Of a stretch of DNA of 64,000 bases, positions 24,982 through 33,700 are shown one piece after another. A program made the position numbers and the translations under genes. Source of the stretch: Streptomyces sp. NBC_00554. Lineage in GTDB: Bacteria > Actinomycetota > Actinomycetes > Streptomycetales > Streptomycetaceae. Under the pieces are notes generated by a model. The model was not told where the DNA came from and ran no database searches. It worked only from the letters and a program-made list of their open reading frames with translations. Location: the NCBI RefSeq assembly GCF_041431135.1, contig NZ_CP107799.1, positions 5,518,001 through 5,582,000 on the forward strand, given 5' to 3'. Numbering within the stretch: the stretch's first letter is position 1; each line of letters opens with the position of its first letter.

Positions 24982-26582
24982 GCGTACCCCTGCTCCGCCA
25001 GGAACCGCTGCCGGTGGGCGGCGAAGTCCTGGTCGATGGTGTCGCGGGCGACGACGGAGTAGAAGTGCGCCTGGTGGCCGTCGGCCTTCGGCCGCAGCAC
25101 TCGGCCGAGCCGCTGTGCCTCCTCCTGCCGGGAACCGAAGGTCCCCGACACCTGGATGGCGACGGTCGCCTCGGGCAGGTCGATGGAGAAGTTCGCCACC
25201 TTGGACACCACGAGGACGGAGATCTCACCCTCACGGAAGGCGCCGAACAGCTTCTCGCGCTGCGCGTTGCTCGTCTCGCCCTTGATGACGGGCGCGTTCA
25301 AGTGCTCGCCCAGCTCGTCGAGTTGGTCGATGTACTGGCCGATCACCAGGATCTGCTGCCCCGCGAACCGCCGTACCAGCGCCTCCGTCACCTTCCGCTT
25401 GGTCGCGGTCGTCGCACAGAAGCGGTACTTCTCCTCGGTCTCGGCGGTGGCGTAGGCCAGCCGCTCGGTCTCGGTGAGATTGACGCGGACCTCGACACAG
25501 TCGGCGGGCGCGATGTACCCCTGCGCCTCGATCTCCTTCCAGGGCGCGTCGAACCGCTTCGGCCCGATGAGGGAGAACACGTCCGACTCGCGCCCGTCCT
25601 CGCGTACGAGGGTGGCCGTCAGACCGAGACGGCGGCGCGCCTGGAGGTCGGCGGTGAACTTGAAGACGGGAGCCGGCAGCAGGTGCACCTCGTCGTAGAG
25701 GATGAGTCCCCAGTCGCGGGAGTCGAAGAGCTCCAGGTGCGGGTAGATGCCCTTCCGCTTCGTCGTCAGCACCTGGTACGTCGCGATGGTGACGGGGCGG
25801 ATCTCCTTGCGCGTACCGCTGTACTCGCCGATCTCCTCCTCGGTCAGCGACGTCCGCTTCACCAGCTCGTGCTTCCACTGCCGGGCGGAGACGGTGTTCG
25901 TCACGAGGATGAGGGTGGTGGCCTTCGCCTCGGCCATGGCACCGGCGCCGACCAGGGTCTTGCCGGCCCCGCAGGGGAGTACGACGACCCCGCTGCCGCC
26001 GTGCCAGAAGTTCTCCACGGCCTGCCGCTGGTAGGGCCGCAGCGCCCAGCCGGTCTCGTCAAGGTCGATCGCGTGCGCCTCGCCGTCGACGTACCCGGCG
26101 AGGTCCTCGGCCGGCCAGCCCAGCTTCAGCAGCGTCTGCTTGATCTGCCCGCGCTCGGAGGGGTGCACGAGGACCGTGTCCGGGTCGATCCGGGCGCCGA
26201 CCAGCGGCGCGACCCGCTTCGACCGCAGGATCTCCTCGAGGATCGGCCGGTCGGTGGTGGTGAGCACCAGACCGTGCGTGGGGTGCTTGCTGAGGGTGAG
26301 CCGCCCGTAGCGGTCCATGGTCTCCGCGATGTCCACCAGCAGCGCGTGCGGCACGGGATAGCGGCTGAACTCGACGAGCGCGTCCACGACCTGCTCGGCG
26401 TCGTGCCCGGCCGCCCGCGCGTTCCACAGCCCGAGCGGTGTCACCCGGTAGGTGTGGATGTGCTCGGGCGCCCGCTCCAGCTCGGCGAACGGCGCGATGG
26501 CCCGACGGCAGGCGTCGGCCTTCTCGTGGTCGACTTCGAGCAGGAGTGTTTTGTCGCTCTGGACGATGAGAGGTCCGTTCAC
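24930..26582 (-). CDS. XPB-like DNA repair helicase (3'-5', SF2)
   Basis: 550 residues. Visible order: N-terminal damage-recognition-like domain (about 1-170), Walker A LPCGAGKT (202-209), DEVH box (297-300), LGLTATLVREDGRE, a thumb region, and helicase motifs VSKVANFSIDLPEA and RQEEAQRLGRVLRPK. Bacterial XPB homologues are ATP-driven 3'-5' helicases linked to DNA repair. I use GTG 26582 (VNGPLIVQSD) with AAAGG 7-8 bases upstream, which gives the usual length; the frame stays open further 5'. The large helicase-associated gene at 27328-29889 lies upstream on the same strand. Confidence 0.93.
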   Translation of the reverse strand: MNGPLIVQSDKTLLLEVDHEKADACRRAIAPFAELERAPEHIHTYRVTPLGLWNARAAGHDAEQVVDALVEFSRYPVPHALLVDIAETMDRYGRLTLSKHPTHGLVLTTTDRPILEEILRSKRVAPLVGARIDPDTVLVHPSERGQIKQTLLKLGWPAEDLAGYVDGEAHAIDLDETGWALRPYQRQAVENFWHGGSGVVVLPCGAGKTLVGAGAMAEAKATTLILVTNTVSARQWKHELVKRTSLTEEEIGEYSGTRKEIRPVTIATYQVLTTKRKGIYPHLELFDSRDWGLILYDEVHLLPAPVFKFTADLQARRRLGLTATLVREDGRESDVFSLIGPKRFDAPWKEIEAQGYIAPADCVEVRVNLTETERLAYATAETEEKYRFCATTATKRKVTEALVRRFAGQQILVIGQYIDQLDELGEHLNAPVIKGETSNAQREKLFGAFREGEISVLVVSKVANFSIDLPEATVAIQVSGTFGSRQEEAQRLGRVLRPKADGHQAHFYSVVARDTIDQDFAAHRQRFLAEQGYAYRIMDADELLAADKDG

Positions 26583-26774
26583 GCCCGTACCTTTCTGCGC
26601 GGCGGCACCCATGCGCGGGTGCTTGGCCAAACGTCCAGTGTGCATCACCGGCGGACGATCGCGGCGGGGCGCAGCTCACAGTGGACGGACCCCGCGTGCA
26701 ACCCCGGACCCCCGACAACTGTCTTGACCGGCGGAAGCGGCGCAGGCGCGCGGCGCGGTGAGGAGCTCGCGGTG

Positions 26775-27314
26775 ATGTCGGTACGCAGGTGGGGGGCGGG
26801 CCTGGGAGCCACGGCGGTGCTGGTGGCGACGGGCGCGTGGGTGCTGTGGCCGAAGGACGTCGACGCCCGCCTGTGGGGCGAGGTACGGCCGGTGATCGAG
26901 GCCCGGCTCGCGGCCGACTCGCGGGGCAGCGGGTACGGAGAGACGGTGCCCGGTCTCAGAGCGCGCTGGTTCTGCCGGGCGGAGGCCGTGGACCTCCAGG
27001 AGCGCGACGGCCTCGTACGGGCGGGTGTCACCACGCTGTGCATGGAGTACGGGGAGCGCGGCGGCGCCCTGGTGGAGTGCGGCGGTTCCAAATACCCGCA
27101 GGTGGTGCGGCTGAAGCGGGAGACGGACGGCGGCTACCGAGTCGTATCGCGGGAGGAACCGCCGGACGGCGCGGGCTACGCGGAGTGGGAGAAGGACCAC
27201 TTCGGCTTCTTCACCGAATCCGAACTCGACGGCGCCATGTCGGACACGTCCCTGAAAGCCGCTGCCCGCGCCCACTTCGGCCTCCCCGCGGACGCCCGGG
27301 TCACGGACTGCTGA
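26775..27314 (+). CDS. Hypothetical protein with an N-terminal membrane anchor
   Basis: 179 residues. One hydrophobic N-terminal helix (GAGLGATAVLVATGAWVLW) acts as anchor or uncleaved signal; the rest is extracellular-type with three cysteines (FCRAEAV, TLCMEYG, LVECGGSKYP) and a fourth at the C-terminus (VTDC), possibly two disulfides. ATG 26775 follows GAGGAG at about 10 bases. It is transcribed away from the XPB gene and towards the helicase-associated gene. No family recognised. Confidence 0.75.
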   Translation: MSVRRWGAGLGATAVLVATGAWVLWPKDVDARLWGEVRPVIEARLAADSRGSGYGETVPGLRARWFCRAEAVDLQERDGLVRAGVTTLCMEYGERGGALVECGGSKYPQVVRLKRETDGGYRVVSREEPPDGAGYAEWEKDHFGFFTESELDGAMSDTSLKAAARAHFGLPADARVTDC

Positions 27315-27327
27315 CCGATCCCGCCGG

Positions 27328-29889
27328 TCAGCCGGCGTCCTCCGCGAGCTCCGCGACCCCCGTCACCCGGTGCAGCGGATACGTCCGGACCTCGTCCGCC
27401 GTGTGGTCGTACGCCGTGACGAAGCCGCCCTCGACGCGGATCGGGGCGATGACGCGCTGGGTGGCGGAGCCCTCGGCGTTGACGTAGCCGATCCAGAGGG
27501 CCTCGCCGGTGAGGACGGCGGCCTGCACGGTGGCGAGGGTCTCGGCGGGGCTGGTGCGGGGCAGGTCGGCGCTGCCGGGCAGATCGGCGGCGTTGGGCTT
27601 GCGGGGCGTCGTGGAGGCCAGGTCGCCGGCGCGGATGGCGCGCACCGCGGCGCCGAGGAGGGTGGCGTCGGGGACCGGCGGGCCGTCCGGGACGGGCGCG
27701 GGCGCCGTTCGCGGCGGGGTGCGGTGGGCGTGCGCGCGGGTGATCAGGACGTCGCCCTCCGCGGACTCGGCGGCGGGCGCGAAACCCATCGCGCGCAGCC
27801 CTTCGAGGAGGGCCGCCGGCTCGGCCTGCGCGGCGAGCACGGTGGGCGCGAGGCGTCTCAGGCGCAGCCCCTGCGACCGCTTGTCGGCGAGGATCTCGTT
27901 CAGCATCGAGTCGTCGTCGCACCGCACGTACGCCGACGCCGAGCCGATCCGCAGATGGCCGTGCCTGCGCGCCACGTCGTCGATCAGATACGTGAGCGGC
28001 TGCGGGACGGGCGTCCGCGAGTGCGCGGCGAGGAACGCGTGCAGATCGGACGCCGACCGGCCCGCGTCCAGCGCCCGCCGCACCGACCCCGGCGTGAAGC
28101 GGTACACCGTCGCCCCGCCCTTCGACTCGACGTCCGCGAGGACGCCGAGCGTGTCGGCGAGCGGGCGGTCCAGCGGGCCCGGCGCGACCGCGGTCAGGTC
28201 CGCCTGGAGGAGGACGTGGTCCAGGGGCTCGGGCAGGAGCGGGGCGAGGAGCCGGGCCGCCCGGGCGCCGGCCGCGGCCTGCTCGGCCGGCGAGCGGGCG
28301 GACTCGGGGGCCGGGTGCGGGCGCTTGTGGACGGGGAGCTTGTCGCCGGGCCCTGCGGGCTCCGCGTCCTGGGGAGTCGCCGGTGGCAAGCCAAGGAGCG
28401 CCCGCCCCTGCGCCGACAGCGCCCCCCGGCCCGTCACGCCCAGCGACTCCGCCTCGGACAGGGTCCATCGGGCGAGCCGGGTGCGCAGGTCGTCCGTCGA
28501 CTGGGGGCTTCGCAGGGGGCGCTCCCACTGGAGGCGGGCGAGGACGGAGGCCTGGGTGGGGGAGGCGCCTTCGGGGAGGGCGGCCAGGAGGGCGAGGACG
28601 CGGTGGCGGACCTCGACGGCCGCGGAGCGGTCCAGGCCCGGGCCGAGCGCCGACAACGTACGGTCCTTCGCGTCCCGCCCGCCGACCAGGCCCGGCGTAC
28701 GGGTCGACGCCAGCCACGCCGAGGCGAGCCCGACCCAGCGCTCGGCGGCCGGCAGCTCGAGCCACTCGTCGTATTTGGGCGTCGCCGCGTACCGCTCCTC
28801 CGCCACCCCGTCCGACGCCAACAGGCCCGCCGCATAGGCGAGTTCGACCCAGAACGCGGCCACCGGCTCCGACACGTCCAGCGCCACCGCCGTCCGCTTC
28901 AGATCCCGCACACTCAGCCCGCCCGCGCGCAGCACGGCCGGACCGCCCTCGTGCCAGTCCTTCAGCAGCTCCTCGACGGTGGCGAGGGCCGTGTACGCCT
29001 GGCCCGCCGCCGTGCTGTCCACAACCTGTGGACGGTGCGTCGCCGCGGGCTCGACGGACGGCCCCACTGGCTCCGTGACCCGGTGCGCGCGGCCCGCCCG
29101 CAGGTGCAGGGCCACCTCCCGGGGCAGTACGACCGTGCCGGGCGCCGTCGGCAGCAGCAGCCCCCGCGCGATCAGCCAGCGCAGATGGCGGGCCGGGTCG
29201 GCGGTCACCTGCCCGTACGGCGGCCCCCACACCAGCCGGGACAGTACGTCCACCGACTCGGCCGGGGCCTCGTCGAGGAGCGCCGACATCCTGGCGCGAT
29301 CCGTGAACAGGCCGGTCAGCGACGCCACCGCCGACACGGAGTCATGGGTGCTCGGCAGCCCGGCCGCGGTCACGATCTCCTGGATCCGGCCCGGCGACAT
29401 GCCCGCCGTGGCCTCCGCGACCGTCGGGCCAAGACCCGTCGGGGACGGGTGCTGCGGGGACGGCGCGAGCAGCTCACGGGCCGTGCGGACGAGCCGCAGC
29501 CGGTCGTCGGGCCCCCAGACGAGGGCCTGCTCGCGGAGCGTGCCGAGGGCCCGCGGGAAGGCCTGGTTGACCGCCGGGTCACGGTCGTCGCCCGCCAGCA
29601 GGGCGAGCAGTTCGTCGTACGCCGCCGGTTCGGGCGCCACGGCCAGCGCCTCCGCCGTCTGCAGCGCGAACCGGTCCAGACGCTCCAGGGCGCGGACGAC
29701 CGAGGCGCGGGTGCCCGCCCGGGTCGCCAGCTGCGTGAGGTCCGTGGGGACGGGGGTGATCAGGTCCGGGCGGCTACGGAGGAGGGCGGACAGCGAGGCG
29801 TCGTCGCGTGCGCGGAGGGCTTCCGCCAGCGAACGCGGAGCGTTCCCCGCGGGGGCGGGGTCCGTGGTGGTGTGCTCCTCGGTGCTCAT
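27328..29889 (-). CDS. Large helicase-associated domain protein (XPB/Ssl2 N-terminal-like) with WYL-like C-terminus
   Basis: 853 residues. No Walker A is present, so it is not an ATPase. The N-terminal third is helical (SLAEALRARDDASLSALLRS, winged-helix-like repeats). The middle (about 560-730) matches the helicase-associated domain related to the XPB N-terminus (LLQADLTAVAPGPLDRPLAD and RIGSASAYVRCDDDSML). The C-terminus (about 790-853) is WYL-like: ALWIGYVNAEGSATQRVIAP then GGFVTAYDHTADEVRTYPLH and RVTGV. I place the start at ATG 29889 (MSTEEHTT). Nearby XPB helicase on the same strand suggests an accessory factor for that helicase; direct evidence is lacking. Confidence 0.85.
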   Translation of the reverse strand: MSTEEHTTTDPAPAGNAPRSLAEALRARDDASLSALLRSRPDLITPVPTDLTQLATRAGTRASVVRALERLDRFALQTAEALAVAPEPAAYDELLALLAGDDRDPAVNQAFPRALGTLREQALVWGPDDRLRLVRTARELLAPSPQHPSPTGLGPTVAEATAGMSPGRIQEIVTAAGLPSTHDSVSAVASLTGLFTDRARMSALLDEAPAESVDVLSRLVWGPPYGQVTADPARHLRWLIARGLLLPTAPGTVVLPREVALHLRAGRAHRVTEPVGPSVEPAATHRPQVVDSTAAGQAYTALATVEELLKDWHEGGPAVLRAGGLSVRDLKRTAVALDVSEPVAAFWVELAYAAGLLASDGVAEERYAATPKYDEWLELPAAERWVGLASAWLASTRTPGLVGGRDAKDRTLSALGPGLDRSAAVEVRHRVLALLAALPEGASPTQASVLARLQWERPLRSPQSTDDLRTRLARWTLSEAESLGVTGRGALSAQGRALLGLPPATPQDAEPAGPGDKLPVHKRPHPAPESARSPAEQAAAGARAARLLAPLLPEPLDHVLLQADLTAVAPGPLDRPLADTLGVLADVESKGGATVYRFTPGSVRRALDAGRSASDLHAFLAAHSRTPVPQPLTYLIDDVARRHGHLRIGSASAYVRCDDDSMLNEILADKRSQGLRLRRLAPTVLAAQAEPAALLEGLRAMGFAPAAESAEGDVLITRAHAHRTPPRTAPAPVPDGPPVPDATLLGAAVRAIRAGDLASTTPRKPNAADLPGSADLPRTSPAETLATVQAAVLTGEALWIGYVNAEGSATQRVIAPIRVEGGFVTAYDHTADEVRTYPLHRVTGVAELAEDAG

Positions 29890-30068
29890 CCGGCCAACGG
29901 TAGCGGGTTTCACCTGCTGTGCCCCTGACCTCCCCGGCCCGGGGCTCCGGTCCGGACCCCGTTCCCCGCGCGCCGGAAGGGCCCGATCGCTCGGGAGCGG
30001 CGGGTATGCAAAACCCGGTACCGTCGTGACCACGAGGTATCCAACGCGCGCCCCTCGGAGGGGACTTC

Positions 30069-31055
30069 GTGGGAATTGAGAGCGACCAGCTCGTCTTCGA
30101 CTATCTGAGCCGGGTCGGAGACCTGGCCCAGCAGCGCCAGGTGCCGTCCGCCACGCGCATGCGGCTCGTGTCGGAACTGCGCAACGAGATCGACCGCCGC
30201 CGGGCGAAGGCCGCCGCCGACAGCCCCGCCGCCGTCCGCCGCATCCTCGACCGCCTCGGCACCCCCGACGAGATCGTCGCCGCCGCGGGTGCGGGCACCC
30301 CGGGGGAGGCCGCCGGGACGGGTTCCTGGGCCGCCGTCCCCACCCAGCGGCACGCCGACGAACCGGCGCCCCGCCCCAAGGGCCTGCGCCGCGTCGTGCC
30401 CCGGCCGCGGCCCGCGGAGTCCGGTCCCGCCCCGGCGTTCGACGACGACGTTCCCGCGCCGCCGCATCTCGCGAGCGCGCAGGAGCTGGGGGACAGCGCG
30501 ACTCAGCCGGACTGGTGGCGGGTGGGGAGTACTCCGCTCGGGCTCGGGGAGAGCGTGCCGGGGTTCGTGGGCGGGGTGGAGATTCCCGAAATACTGAAGC
30601 CTCCGCCAGTGGAGAAGGACGAGGTGGCCGCCAAGGAAGCGGTGCCCGAGGTCGAGGTCGAGGACGAGGCTGAAGTCCGGGCTCCGCGCCGTCGTCTCCT
30701 GCGACTCCCGCGCCTCGGCGGGTGGAGCAACCCCCTCCTCCTGCTCGCCGCCGCGCTCCTCGTCGCGGGAGCCGTCCTCGGCAACTGGTTCGCCCTCGTC
30801 CTCGGCTGGCTCATCGCCTACGCCTCGCGTCGGCTGACCCCCGCCGAGTCGAAGGGCGCCGTCCTCGTGCTGCCCGGCCTTGCGGCCACGGCCGGCATCG
30901 TCTGGCTGTGGGGGCGGATGAACGACCGCTGGGGCGAGCCGATCGCCGAGGGCCACATGAACGAGGCGATCGGGGAGACGTGGCCGTGGGTTGTGCGGGG
31001 GGCGGCGGTGGGGTCGGCGGTTTATTTGGCCTGGCGGTCGCAGCGGCGGGGGTGA
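30069..31055 (+). CDS. Membrane protein with an HAAS/DUF1700-like N-terminal segment
   Basis: 328 residues, GTG start at 30069. The N-terminal 65 residues (FDYLSRVGDLAQQRQV, LVSELRNEIDRRRA, AAVRRILDRLGTPDEIV) resemble the HAAS/DUF1700-type helical domain that occurs in membrane-associated signalling proteins. A proline/acidic linker (about 80-215) follows, then about four membrane helices (NPLLLLAAALLVAGAVLGNW onwards). Function unknown. A large dispersed repeat follows the gene. Confidence 0.78.
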   Translation: MGIESDQLVFDYLSRVGDLAQQRQVPSATRMRLVSELRNEIDRRRAKAAADSPAAVRRILDRLGTPDEIVAAAGAGTPGEAAGTGSWAAVPTQRHADEPAPRPKGLRRVVPRPRPAESGPAPAFDDDVPAPPHLASAQELGDSATQPDWWRVGSTPLGLGESVPGFVGGVEIPEILKPPPVEKDEVAAKEAVPEVEVEDEAEVRAPRRRLLRLPRLGGWSNPLLLLAAALLVAGAVLGNWFALVLGWLIAYASRRLTPAESKGAVLVLPGLAATAGIVWLWGRMNDRWGEPIAEGHMNEAIGETWPWVVRGAAVGSAVYLAWRSQRRG

Positions 31056-31065
31056 CGGGGGTGGT

Positions 31066-31301
31066 TTTTCGCCCCCTCCGCCCCTACCCGTCCCTTGTTC
31101 CTGGGGCTCCGCCCCAGACCCCGCTCCTCAAACGCCGGAGGGGCTGGATTGTGCCGGGCGGGGCTGAAATCTTTCGCCCCGGCCGGGGGAGATCTTTTAG
31201 CCCGTCCGGCGTTTGAGGACGAGCGCGTCAGCGCGATACGGGGGTCTGGGGGCGGAGCCCCCAGGAAGCAAGGGACGGGTAGGGGCGGAGGGGGCGAAAA
31301 A
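31066..31301. repeat. Dispersed intergenic repeat (copy B, inverted pair)
   Basis: The left arm 31066-31143 (TCGCCCCCTCCGCC, CTGGGGCTCCGCCCC, TCCTCAAACGCCGGA) is answered by the complementary right arm 31199-31301 (TCCGGCGTTTGAGGACGAGC, GGGTCTGGGGGCGG, GGGGCGGAGGGGGCGA). Transcripts through it would form a long imperfect hairpin between convergent-free neighbours. Same family as 20251-20367 and 37952-38135. Confidence 0.88.
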
Positions 31302-31326
31302 CCCACCCCCCACCCCCCTCGGCACA

Positions 31327-31977
31327 ATGACCCACATGACACCGCGCCCCCTCACCCCCCTCACCATCGGCTTCGACCTCGACATGACCCTGATCGACTC
31401 CCGGCCCGGGATCCACGCCTGCTACCAGGCGCTTTCGGCGAGGACGGGTACGTACATCGACTGCGACCTGGTGGTGACGCGGCTCGGGCCACCCCTGGAG
31501 GAGGAGCTCGTCAACTGGTTCCCGCCGGAGGACGTCGCCGCGACAGCGGACGTCTACCGCGAGATGTACCCCACGTACGCGATCAAGGCCACCCCCGCGA
31601 TGCCCGGCGCCCGCGAGGCCATCGCGGCGGTCCAGGCGGCAGGCGGCCGCGCGGTCGTCGTCACCGCGAAGTGGGAGCCCAACGCCAAGCTCCACCTCCA
31701 GCACCTGCGCATCGAACCGGACGCGGTCATCGGCAACCTGTGGGCGGAGCGCAAGGCGGAGGCGCTGCGCGAACACGGCGCGAGCGTGTACGTCGGCGAC
31801 CACACCGGCGACGTCCGCGGCGCACACACCGCGGACGCGTACGCCGTAGCGGTGCCCACCGGCCCCTGCGACGCGGCGGAACTGCGCGCGGCGGGCGCGG
31901 ACGTCGTGCTCGCCGACCTGACGGAGTTCCCGGCCTGGCTGGCGGACTACCGCGGGACGCGGGCGGCGCGCGCCTGA
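31327..31977 (+). CDS. HAD-superfamily hydrolase
   Basis: 216 residues. Motif I FDLDMTLID (nucleophile Asp17, acid/base Asp19), motif II region VVTAKWEPN, conserved lysine in ERKAEAL and motif III/IV GDHTGDVRGA. The cap between motifs I and II is helical, as in phosphoglycolate-phosphatase-like enzymes. A phosphatase on a small phosphorylated metabolite is likely. ATG 31327 and ATG 31336 are both possible. It is convergent with the small membrane protein gene and overlaps it by 31 bases. Confidence 0.88.
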   Translation: MTHMTPRPLTPLTIGFDLDMTLIDSRPGIHACYQALSARTGTYIDCDLVVTRLGPPLEEELVNWFPPEDVAATADVYREMYPTYAIKATPAMPGAREAIAAVQAAGGRAVVVTAKWEPNAKLHLQHLRIEPDAVIGNLWAERKAEALREHGASVYVGDHTGDVRGAHTADAYAVAVPTGPCDAAELRAAGADVVLADLTEFPAWLADYRGTRAARA

Positions 31978-32204
31978 CGGCGTCCCGCGGCGAGTGACTG
32001 GAACACCCCCGCGCCGGCCATCAGGAAGCCGACGCCCATGAACATGCTCAATCCGAACATGTACGTCGGGAATGGCGTCGTATCGAGCAACAGCGGGGCC
32101 ACGGTGACCAGAGTGGCCACGGCACCGATGAAGAACACGATGGCACCGGCACGGATCAGCCGGTCACCGGCTTCTGCGGAATTCGCTTGGGTTTTGTCAC
32201 GCAC
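31947..32204 (-). CDS. Small membrane protein
   Basis: About 85 residues with two hydrophobic helices (IRAGAIVFFIGAVATLVTVA and FGLSMFMGVGFLMAGAGVF) and a basic C-terminus. The GTG at 32204 is a likely start (VRDKTQANSAEAG); the frame stays open upstream. It resembles small integral membrane proteins that are found beside cold-shock genes in Streptomyces. Function unknown. Confidence 0.72.
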   Translation of the reverse strand: MRDKTQANSAEAGDRLIRAGAIVFFIGAVATLVTVAPLLLDTTPFPTYMFGLSMFMGVGFLMAGAGVFQSLAAGRRQARAARVPR

Positions 32205-32317
32205 CCGACCAGGGTAGTTCCCAGCGCGAAGGAACAATCCGGCGACGTCTTGTCAGCAGCCGCCGGACCATTAGCCTTGGTACAGGCGGGTCCGACGACC
32301 CGCTGTAGTGCTATCCA

Positions 32318-32398
32318 GAGCAGTTTCCGAGCAGTTGCCGCGCACGAGCCGAGCAGTTGCAAAGCACTACCCAGCAAGTTTCCAGAGCAGTTTCCGAC
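32318..32398 (+). repeat. GAGCAGTT repeats in the leader of the second cold-shock gene
   Basis: GAGCAGTT(T/G) occurs at 32318-32326, 32329-32337, 32351-32359 and 32385-32393, plus a degenerate AGCAAGTTTCC at 32373-32383. All lie in the 5' leader of the gene at 32421. They could mediate RNA structure or protein binding for temperature control. Confidence 0.7.
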
Positions 32399-32420
32399 GA
32401 GTACGAGGACGAGGACAGAC

Positions 32421-32804
32421 GTGCCTACCGGCAAGGTCAAATGGTTCAACAGCGAGAAGGGCTTCGGCTTTCTCTCCCGCGACGACGGCGGCGACGTCTT
32501 CGTTCATTCCTCGGTCCTGCCCGCCGGAGTCGAAGTCCTCAAGCCCGGCCAGCGCGTGGAATTCGGCGTCGTCGCCGGCCAGCGCGGCGACCAGGCGCTT
32601 TCGGTGATCCTCCTGGACCCGACCCCCTCCGTCGCGGTCGCACAGCGCCGCAAGCCGGACGAACTGGCCTCCATCGTCCAGGACTTGACGACCCTCCTCG
32701 AAAACATCACGCCGATGCTGGAGAGGGGCCGCTACCCCGACAAGGCCTCCGGCAGCAAGATCGCAGGCCTGCTGCGAGCGGTCGCCGACCAGCTCGACGT
32801 CTAG
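32421..32804 (+). CDS. Cold-shock domain protein with C-terminal extension (127 aa)
   Basis: 127 residues; GTG start. Residues 1-66 form a complete cold-shock domain (KVKWFNSEKGFGF, VFVHSS). Residues 70-127 are an extra helical domain (DELASIVQDLTTLLENITPM onwards) absent from short CSPs such as the one at 3343. RNA binding by the CSD is established for the family; what the helical tail binds is unknown. It is convergent with mqnD, 41 bases apart. Confidence 0.93.
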   Translation: MPTGKVKWFNSEKGFGFLSRDDGGDVFVHSSVLPAGVEVLKPGQRVEFGVVAGQRGDQALSVILLDPTPSVAVAQRRKPDELASIVQDLTTLLENITPMLERGRYPDKASGSKIAGLLRAVADQLDV

Positions 32805-32845
32805 GACCTGATCCGCCGGACAGGCCCCAGCCGACCGGCAACCGA

Positions 32846-33700
32846 CTACGGGAAGTTCAGCGCATCCGGCCCGAGGGGCGGCACGAGCCCCTCGGCCGCC
32901 GCACGCGTCAGCAGCCCCCGGATCGCCGCGTATCCGTCGTCGCCCAGATCGGCCGTGAACTCGTTCACGTACAGGCCGATGTGCTGGTCGGCGACGGCGG
33001 GGTCCATCTCCTGGGCGTGTTCCAGGACGTAGGGGCGGGAGGCCTCCGGGTCGTCCCAGGCCATGCGGACCGACGTACGGGCCGCTGCGGCGAGCGCCGT
33101 CAGCCGCTCCTCGCCCAGCGAGCGCTTGGCGATGATCGCGCCCAGCGGGATGGGCAGTCCGGTCGTCCGCTCCCAGTGCTCGCCCATGTCGGCGAGCTTG
33201 TGCAGCCCGTAGTTCTGGTACGTGAAACGCGCCTCGTGGATGACGAGTCCCGCGTCGACCTTCCCGTCCCGTACGGCGGGCATGATCTCGTGGAACGGCA
33301 TGACCACGATCTCGCCGACCCCGCCGGGCAGGACGTCCGCGGCCCAGAGGCGGAAGAGCAGATACGCCGTCGACCTCTCGCTCGGCACGGCGACCGTACG
33401 GCCCGTAAGGTCGGCCTCCGGCTCCCGGGTGAGGACCAGCGGCCCGCAGCCCCGGCCGAGCGCACCGCCGCACGGCAGCAGCGCGTACTCGTCGAGGACG
33501 TACGGCAGCACGGCGTACGACACCTTCAGTACGTCGAACTCGCCGCGCTCGGCCATGCCGTTGGTGATGTCGATGTCCGCGAAGGTGACGTCGAGCGCGG
33601 GCGCGCCCGGCACCCGGCCGTGGGCCCAGGCGTCGAAGACGAAGGTGTCGTTCGGGCAGGGCGAGTACGCGATCTGCAGGGGCTCAGTGAGTGCGGTCAT
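32846..33700 (-). CDS. mqnD: 1,4-dihydroxy-6-naphthoate synthase (futalosine pathway)
   Basis: 284 residues with a periplasmic-binding-protein-like fold. MqnD converts cyclic de-hypoxanthine futalosine to 1,4-dihydroxy-6-naphthoate in menaquinone synthesis. Signature segments are IAYSPCPNDTFVFDAWAHG, DITNGMAERGEFDVLKVSYA and GLVIHEARFTYQNYGL. ATG 33700 lies inside the 3' end of mqnB (overlap 33684-33700), confirming a coupled mqnB-mqnD unit. Confidence 0.96.
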   Translation of the reverse strand: MTALTEPLQIAYSPCPNDTFVFDAWAHGRVPGAPALDVTFADIDITNGMAERGEFDVLKVSYAVLPYVLDEYALLPCGGALGRGCGPLVLTREPEADLTGRTVAVPSERSTAYLLFRLWAADVLPGGVGEIVVMPFHEIMPAVRDGKVDAGLVIHEARFTYQNYGLHKLADMGEHWERTTGLPIPLGAIIAKRSLGEERLTALAAAARTSVRMAWDDPEASRPYVLEHAQEMDPAVADQHIGLYVNEFTADLGDDGYAAIRGLLTRAAAEGLVPPLGPDALNFP

